DNA from: MADRE2 sp964397015
GTDB lineage: Bacteria > Desulfobacterota > Desulfobacteria > Desulfobacterales > Desulfobacteraceae
Assembly: GCA_964397015.1 (NCBI GenBank)
Contig: CAYNHL010000126.1
Coordinates: 1 to 10,728, forward strand
Direction of reading: 5' to 3'
DNA length: 10,728 nucleotides
Shown: one piece after another, positions 6,780 to 10,728 of the stretch
Layout: each line of letters opens with the position of its first letter
How positions within the stretch are numbered: the first letter of the stretch is position 1
The notes under the pieces: model-generated
Told to the model about the DNA's origin: nothing
What the model saw: only the letters and a program-made list of their open reading frames with translations
Database searches by the model: none
Translations under genes and position numbers: made by a program

Positions 6780-8899
6780 GCACCTATAATGTTCAAGGTT
6801 ATATTGGCAGACTGCGTCACAATGCTTCCCGGACCAAAAATGGCAGATGCACCGGCGGCCTCCAGGAACTCATAGTCGCCGGGAGGAATGATCCCGCCTA
6901 CCACCACCTTAATATCAGATGCGCCCTGTTTTTTCAATTCATCGATTACCTGGGGCACCAAAGTTTTATGCCCTGCAGCAAGGCTGGAAACACCTACCAC
7001 GTGAACATCGTTTTCAACAGCCATGCGGGCTGCCTCTTCAGGCGTCTGGAACATGGGACCTAAATCCACATCAAAGCCGAAATCGGCAAAAGCCGTGGCA
7101 ATCACCTTTACGCCACGGTCATGACCATCCTGCCCCATTTTGCTCAGCAGTATCCTGGGACGGCGGCCGGTTTTTTTCTCAAAATCACTTGTGCGCTTCT
7201 GAAGGCTATTCATCATCTCGGAATCACCGATCTCGGCTGCATACACCCCTGATATGCACTGGGTGGTGGCCACGAACCGGTCAAAAACTTTTTCCATGGC
7301 ATCGGATATCTCGCCCACAGTGGCCCGGGCCCTGACTGCCGGCAGACAGGCAGCCAGAAGGTTATCACCGGACTCACATGCCCGGGTGATATTTTCAAGA
7401 GCCTGTTTTACAAGGTCATTATCCCTTTCCTTCCTGATTTTTTCCAGACGTTCCACCTGTTCTTTACGGACCTCTTCCGACACTTCTCTCACCTGGATCG
7501 GGGTTTCATCTTCAACTTCATATTTATTCACCCCGACAATGGCATCCACCCCCTTGTCAATCCTGGCCTGGCGCCTGGCAGCGACCTCTTCGATGCGCAT
7601 TTTAGGCATCCCGGATTCAATGGCCTTTGCCATGCCTCCCAAGCCGTCTATCTCGGACAGAATTTTTCGTACTTCTTCGACAATGCCCTGGGTCAAAGAT
7701 TCCACGTAATAGGACCCGCCCAGAGGATCCACCACGTCACATACATGGGATTCCTCCTGGACAATGATCTGGGTATTGCGCGAAATACGGGCGGACAGTT
7801 CAGTCGGCAGCCCGACCGCCTCATCAAAGGAATTGGTGTGAAGACTCTGGGTTCCGCCAAGGACAGCGGACATGCATTCAAGGGTGGTCCGGACAATATT
7901 GTTATAGGGATCCTGCCGGGTCAGGCTCCAGCCCGATGTCTGGCAATGGGTCCGAAGCATTCTGGATTTCGGGTTTTTCGGGGAAAACTGCGCCATGAGC
8001 TCTGACCACAAAACACGTGCCGCCCGGAGCATTGCAATATCCATGAAAAAATTCATACCGATACCGAAAAAAAACGACAGCCTGGGAGCGAAAGCATCGA
8101 TATCCATGCCGGCAGCCAGGGCGGCCTTTACATATTCGAGACCGTCTGCCAGGGTGAAAGCGGTCTGGAGCACTGAATCAGCACCCGCTTCCATGATGTG
8201 GTACCCGCTTATACTGATGGTGTTGAACCGGGGCATATGGGTGGAGCAGTAGCCGATGATATCCGAAATGATACGCATTGACGGCTCAGGAGGATATATA
8301 TAGGTATTGCGGGTCAGGTATTCCTTTAAAATATCGTTCTGGATGGTTCCGGTCAGCTGTTCCTGGGAGACACCCTGTTCTTCGGCAGCAACGATGTAGC
8401 CGGCAAGAATTGGCAAAACAGCTCCGTTCATGGTCATGGATACGGACATCTGGTCCAGTGGAATCTGGTCGAACAGGATTTTCATGTCCTCGACAGAATC
8501 AATTGCCACTCCCGCTTTTCCCACATCTCCTGCCACCCGGGGATGGTCTGAATCATACCCCCGGTGTGTAGGCAGATCAAAAGCCACGGACAATCCTTTC
8601 TGGCCCGCGGCCAGGTTCTTGCGGTAAAATGCGTTTGACTCCCTGGCAGTGGAAAAACCTGCATACTGGCGGATGGTCCATGGACGTCCTGCATACATTG
8701 TAGCCTTGGGCCCCCTGGCAAAAGGCGGAAACCCGGGCAGAGAATCCAGGTGTTCGACCGATTCGAGATCACCGGCCGTGTACAGCGGTTTGACATCTAT
8801 CCCCTCCGGGGTTTTCTGGATCAGCGAGTCAGGGTCTTTTCCCTTGAGTTCCTTGCGGGCAAGCTCTTCCCATTGATGAATATCAGACGTATGAGACAT
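6776..8899 (-). CDS. mcm: Methylmalonyl-CoA mutase, single-chain, adenosylcobalamin-dependent
   Basis: This 707-residue enzyme interconverts (R)-methylmalonyl-CoA and succinyl-CoA by a radical mechanism with adenosylcobalamin. Residues 1-560 form the substrate-binding TIM barrel and linker. Residues about 580-707 form the B12-binding domain with D-G-H-D-R-G at 591-596 (His593 is the cobalt ligand), S-S-L at 638-640 and V-G-G near 667-669. Counting back from the Propionibacterium enzyme as I remember it, substrate residues Tyr89, Arg207 and His244 correspond to Tyr79 (I-R-Q-Y-A-G-F), Arg197 (T-R-N-T-Y) and His234 (G-Y-H-I-M-E-A-G). Tyr and Arg at the first two positions mark a true methylmalonyl-CoA mutase; isobutyryl-CoA mutases have Phe and Gln. 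Catalytic and B12 domains are in one chain, so no separate small subunit is needed. A CGGAGG site precedes the ATG. The gene lies 38 bases after mce and overlaps meaB. Other symbols in use are scpA and mutB. Confidence 0.97.
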   Translation of the reverse strand: MSHTSDIHQWEELARKELKGKDPDSLIQKTPEGIDVKPLYTAGDLESVEHLDSLPGFPPFARGPKATMYAGRPWTIRQYAGFSTARESNAFYRKNLAAGQKGLSVAFDLPTHRGYDSDHPRVAGDVGKAGVAIDSVEDMKILFDQIPLDQMSVSMTMNGAVLPILAGYIVAAEEQGVSQEQLTGTIQNDILKEYLTRNTYIYPPEPSMRIISDIIGYCSTHMPRFNTISISGYHIMEAGADSVLQTAFTLADGLEYVKAALAAGMDIDAFAPRLSFFFGIGMNFFMDIAMLRAARVLWSELMAQFSPKNPKSRMLRTHCQTSGWSLTRQDPYNNIVRTTLECMSAVLGGTQSLHTNSFDEAVGLPTELSARISRNTQIIVQEESHVCDVVDPLGGSYYVESLTQGIVEEVRKILSEIDGLGGMAKAIESGMPKMRIEEVAARRQARIDKGVDAIVGVNKYEVEDETPIQVREVSEEVRKEQVERLEKIRKERDNDLVKQALENITRACESGDNLLAACLPAVRARATVGEISDAMEKVFDRFVATTQCISGVYAAEIGDSEMMNSLQKRTSDFEKKTGRRPRILLSKMGQDGHDRGVKVIATAFADFGFDVDLGPMFQTPEEAARMAVENDVHVVGVSSLAAGHKTLVPQVIDELKKQGASDIKVVVGGIIPPGDYEFLEAAGASAIFGPGSIVTQSANITLNIIGA

Positions 8900-8937
8900 G
8901 GTTATCCTCCGGTCTTTTTATTAGAATGTACGAAACC

Positions 8938-9339
8938 TTATCGTTCACACAGCTCCACCAGGACTCCTGAAGTGGACTTGGGATGCAGAAAAGCGATTCT
9001 TGCACCCCCGGCTCCTTTCCTGGGTGTCTGGTCAATCAGGCGGATGCCTTTTTGTTTCAGCTCTTCAAGTGCCTGGTCGATATTTTCAACCCTGAAGGCC
9101 ACATGCTGAATGCCTTCACCTTTTTTTTCAATAAATTTGGCAATGGCCCCGTCCGGTGAAGTGGACTCTAAAAGCTCAACTTCGCTTTCTCCCACCGGCA
9201 GAAACGCGGTGATAACGTTCTGGGCCTCAACGGTCTCCGTTCCTTCCATGGTCAGTCCAAGCACATCTGTCCAGAAATTTTTCTTTTCATCGATACTGGA
9301 CACTGCAATGCCGAGATGATCGATTTTTGTTATTTTCAT
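8938..9339 (-). CDS. mce: Methylmalonyl-CoA epimerase
   Basis: This 133-residue protein of the vicinal-oxygen-chelate (glyoxalase) superfamily interconverts (S)- and (R)-methylmalonyl-CoA, so that the carboxylation or transcarboxylation product can enter the mutase. Two beta-alpha-beta-beta-beta modules are visible. Likely metal ligands are His8 (D-H-L-G-I-A-V), Glu55 (V-E-L-L-E), His79 (I-Q-H-V-A-F-R-V) and Glu129 (V-L-V-E-L). The sequences G-A-G-G-A-R-I-A-F-L-H-P-K at 109-121 and S-P-D-G-A-I-A-K-F near 61-69 are typical of epimerases rather than lactoylglutathione lyases. Adjacency to mcm supports the call. The Glu at position 55, where the Propionibacterium enzyme has Gln, is also found in the animal enzyme as I recall. 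The ATG has a GTGAGGA site upstream. It is the first gene of the minus-strand operon, with a promoter candidate about 42-71 bases upstream. Confidence 0.94.
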   Translation of the reverse strand: MKITKIDHLGIAVSSIDEKKNFWTDVLGLTMEGTETVEAQNVITAFLPVGESEVELLESTSPDGAIAKFIEKKGEGIQHVAFRVENIDQALEELKQKGIRLIDQTPRKGAGGARIAFLHPKSTSGVLVELCER

Positions 9340-9380
9340 TTATTATTCCTCACAGTTAAGTATGACGGTAACATTTTTGG

Positions 9381-9410
9381 ACTATAGTTAATTCAACCTC
9401 ACAAAGTCAA
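9381..9410 (-). promoter_or_regulatory. Sigma70-like promoter of the mce-mcm-meaB-sucCD-sdhCAB-fum operon
   Basis: The minus strand has TTGACT (9410-9405), an 18-base spacer, and TATAGT (9386-9381); each box is one base from consensus. Transcription would start near 9374, giving a leader of about 35 bases that contains the GTGAGGA ribosome site of mce. With such a short leader, control would have to act at initiation rather than through a long 5' riboswitch. Confidence 0.65.
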
Positions 9411-9432
9411 CCACAAACTGAGTAATCGGTAA

Positions 9433-9460
9433 CGGATATTTTCCGGGCATCTTTCCCGGA
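9433..9460. repeat. Nested inverted repeats upstream of the operon promoter (possible operator)
   Basis: TCCGGG (9442-9447) and CCCGGA (9455-9460) form a perfect 6-base inverted repeat around a 7-base loop. The left arm also pairs with CGGA at 9433-9436 (CGGA-TATTT-TCCG). The pentamer CGGAT therefore recurs at 9433 and 9457, 24 bases apart. The cluster lies 23-50 bases upstream of the -35 box, where activators commonly bind. A regulator binding site is a guess; no T-run supports a terminator on either strand. Confidence 0.4.
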
Positions 9461-9582
9461 TCTTCATGACTATTAAAAACCAACCTTTGCCTTAGATGTT
9501 TTTAAGGATTTTCGAAGCATAAATTAAGGGTTTCCCTGATTGTTTTTGTTTCCTTTCTTTTATATTCAAGCTGCAACACAAA

Positions 9583-9588
9583 AAGGAG
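9583..9588 (+). promoter_or_regulatory. Ribosome binding site for the 225-residue plus-strand gene
   Basis: AAGGAG lies six bases before the ATG at 9595. This selects the first ATG over the in-frame ATG at 9604 and supports the ORF as a real gene. Confidence 0.75.
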
Positions 9589-9594
9589 CTTGTT

Positions 9595-10272
9595 ATGCTA
9601 TTGATGCCTTTATATCTGAGACTTCAGACACCGGCGCACAAAGCCAAAAACATCAATTCTTCCAGTAACATACCTGGCGGCAGGCAGGCTTTGCCTGAAC
9701 CGTCAGGCAATCGCAGCCGCGCATACCTGCTGGCCGCTGCGAAAAAATATGCCCGCAGGCAAAACTGGCCTGCCGCAATCAGGTATTATTCCCGGCTGAT
9801 TGTCAAATTTCCGGAACCTGTCGCCCAGGCAGCCACCTACCACGAACACCTCATGGACTGCCTTGAAAACACCGGGCGCTCTCTTTTTCTTTCACCCGGC
9901 GACCGGAAATTCATCAAAGATCTGCTGCTGTCACCTTCAAAATTTGAAACCCAGTTTCTGCTGGCAAGGGAAATGCTCTTTCAAGGGCACAAAGAACTTT
10001 CACATGCCACCTTCAGCATTGCGCTGGCCAGTACAAGAATTTGGCTGGCCGGCCACCCGGACCCTTACCAGGCCCTCAGGGGTGCCTGGGGAATTGCGGG
10101 CTATGCCTGCAATATAAACCGGCTTGACCTTCTGGAACGTTATGCCAGATACATCCTGAGACTGGTTGAAAAAACAAGCATCGCGCCGCAGCGCCCATCC
10201 AGGATGTTACAACTCGAGCGAGTGAAAAAACAGGCCCACTTATGGTTGCTCCAGGTGCACCAGGAAAAATGA
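9595..10272 (+). CDS. Uncharacterised helical TPR-like protein
   Basis: I do not recognise this 225-residue protein. The first 40 residues are polar and rich in Ser, Asn, Gly and Pro, probably a disordered leader, with no clear signal peptide, lipobox or membrane segment. From residue 41 on it looks all-helical. Residues about 43-73 fit the tetratricopeptide pattern: small residues in helix A, A-A-I-R-Y-Y-S-R-L in helix B, and a closing F-P. A second, looser match is at about 163-193 (G-A-W-G-I-A-G-Y through D-L-L-E-R-Y-A-R-Y). Such repeats usually mediate protein binding; no catalytic motif is seen. A strong AAGGAG site precedes the ATG. Codon use and base composition resemble the neighbours, arguing against recent transfer. 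It is divergent from the metabolic operon and is followed by a separately promoted acetyltransferase, so context gives little hint of its job. It is confidently a gene; its function is unknown. Confidence 0.75.
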   Translation: MLLMPLYLRLQTPAHKAKNINSSSNIPGGRQALPEPSGNRSRAYLLAAAKKYARRQNWPAAIRYYSRLIVKFPEPVAQAATYHEHLMDCLENTGRSLFLSPGDRKFIKDLLLSPSKFETQFLLAREMLFQGHKELSHATFSIALASTRIWLAGHPDPYQALRGAWGIAGYACNINRLDLLERYARYILRLVEKTSIAPQRPSRMLQLERVKKQAHLWLLQVHQEK

Positions 10273-10309
10273 CAATGAAAACCTGTCAAAATTACTATTA
10301 AGGTATGAC

Positions 10310-10338
10310 TTGACTGGAGCCTGCGGTTTGGATAGAAT
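10310..10338 (+). promoter_or_regulatory. Sigma70-like promoter of the GNAT gene
   Basis: TTGACT (10310-10315), a 17-base spacer and TAGAAT (10333-10338) form a near-consensus promoter in the 95-base gap. Transcription would start near 10345, about 23 bases before the ATG at 10368. The acetyltransferase may thus be expressed independently of the gene before it. Confidence 0.65.
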
Positions 10339-10367
10339 CCGGTATTTATGAGAAAAGGCTTTACCAG

Positions 10368-10728
10368 ATGAAAATCAGACCGGCGAATCCATCGGATCAT
10401 CCCGCCATAAGCCATGCCTTAAATGACTGGTGGAACAAAAACGACATGTCCTGCATGGTGCCCAGATCCTTTTTGATCCATTTTTGCGATACCACCTTAG
10501 TCGCTCAGACCCGTGACCGGATTACAGGGTTTTTGACAGGATTTTTCTCACAGACAATACCTGACCAGGGATATATTCATCTGGCCGGCGTTCATCCCAA
10601 GTTCCGGAAAAAGGGAATCGGCAGCACACTCTACCAGCGCTTTTTTCAAAAATGCCTTGAAAACGACCGTTCCATTGTCCAGGCCTGTGCCGACCTTGAC
10701 AATTCAGCCGCCATTGCCTTTCACAAAA
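10368..10728 (+). CDS. GNAT-family N-acetyltransferase (N-terminal part, truncated by window edge)
   Basis: The first 120 codons are in the window and the gene runs off the right edge. The protein begins M-K-I-R-P-A and shows the GNAT fold order. The acetyl-CoA-binding motif A is complete: a beta strand I-H-L-A-G-V-H-P followed by R-K-K-G-I-G-S-T-L (residues about 79-90), which fits R/Q-x-x-G-x-G/A. A-D-L-D-N-S-A-A-I-A-F-H-K at the edge matches the start of motif B, where such proteins continue with a Tyr and the conserved G-F. GNAT enzymes move an acetyl group from acetyl-CoA to an amine; the acceptor cannot be told from this fragment. The ATG at 10368 has AAAAGG nine bases upstream. It has its own promoter candidate and no functional link to the minus-strand operon is evident. 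Confidence 0.88.
   Translation, partial: MKIRPANPSDHPAISHALNDWWNKNDMSCMVPRSFLIHFCDTTLVAQTRDRITGFLTGFFSQTIPDQGYIHLAGVHPKFRKKGIGSTLYQRFFQKCLENDRSIVQACADLDNSAAIAFHK

Larger units (their letters stand above)
9340..9594. other. Divergent intergenic region between the mce operon and the plus-strand gene
   Basis: This 255-base, AT-rich stretch separates two divergent genes. It holds the minus-strand sigma70-like promoter at 9381-9410 and a nested inverted-repeat cluster at 9433-9460. It also has two weaker arms, CCTTA/TAAGG at 9490-9507 and AGGG/CCCT at 9527-9537. For the plus-strand gene, a TATATT at 9561-9566 could be a -10 element, but I find no convincing -35 at proper spacing. No cobalamin-riboswitch-like sequence, small ORF with a ribosome site, or strong terminator was seen. 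The heptamer CGGTAAC occurs twice, at 9366-9372 and 9427-9433, flanking the promoter; this may be chance. Confidence 0.6.

Noticed and set aside
9340..9594. Possible cobalamin riboswitch before the B12-dependent mutase operon
   Set aside because: No B12-box-like sequence is seen on the minus strand, and the predicted leader is only about 35 bases.
9340..9594. Sigma54 promoter, common for catabolic operons in deltaproteobacteria
   Set aside because: I found no TGGCAC-N5-TTGC pair with proper spacing on either strand. The nearest TTGCA (around 9570-9574 on the minus strand) lacks the -24 GG.
10270..10288. TGACA-N9-TGTCA inverted repeat after the plus-strand gene as a terminator
   Set aside because: Only five base pairs, AT-rich, with no GC stem and no proper T-run following; too weak to call.
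10348..10371. Seven-codon ORF whose stop overlaps the GNAT start (ATGA)
   Set aside because: It would start only a few bases after the predicted transcription start, with no ribosome site. The AAAAGG inside it serves the GNAT start instead. Most likely chance.
10140..10415. A 91-codon minus-strand frame across the end of the TPR-like gene and the GNAT start
   Set aside because: It overlaps two better supported plus-strand genes and a strong promoter, and has no recognisable content.

Overview
The window looks like a chromosomal stretch from an anaerobic deltaproteobacterium, most likely a sulfate reducer of the Desulfobacterales or a propionate-oxidising relative. Three things point there. 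The succinate dehydrogenase/fumarate reductase is of the Wolinella-type di-heme (menaquinone) class. It is linked in one run of genes to methylmalonyl-CoA mutase, succinyl-CoA synthetase and a class I fumarase. The base composition is moderate in GC. The taxon is an inference from gene content and remembered family sequences, not from a search.

Positions 1-9339 hold nine tightly packed genes, all on the minus strand. In transcription order they are: methylmalonyl-CoA epimerase (mce), methylmalonyl-CoA mutase (mcm), the mutase chaperone GTPase meaB, succinyl-CoA synthetase beta and alpha (sucC, sucD), succinate dehydrogenase/fumarate reductase cytochrome b, flavoprotein and iron-sulfur subunits (sdhC/frdC, sdhA/frdA, sdhB/frdB), and the first 69 codons of a class I fumarate hydratase that runs off the left edge. 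Gaps are under 40 bases and several genes overlap by 1-4 bases, so this is very probably one operon. Gene order follows reaction order: methylmalonyl-CoA epimers -> succinyl-CoA -> succinate (+ATP/GTP) -> fumarate -> malate. This is the core of the methylmalonyl-CoA route for propionate oxidation. Run backwards, it makes succinate or propionate. A good sigma70-like promoter lies just upstream of mce.

Positions 9340-9594 are a divergent intergenic region with the operon promoter and a small cluster of inverted repeats that could be an operator. Positions 9595-10272 (plus strand) encode a 225-residue helical, TPR-like protein that I do not recognise. After a 95-base spacer with a strong sigma70-like promoter, a GNAT-family acetyltransferase starts at 10368 and runs off the right edge.

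I see no RNA genes, insertion sequences, CRISPR arrays or other mobile elements. Most of the window is well-understood central metabolism. The less explained parts are the orphan TPR-like gene, the intergenic repeat cluster, and the question of how this menaquinone-type complex drives succinate oxidation.
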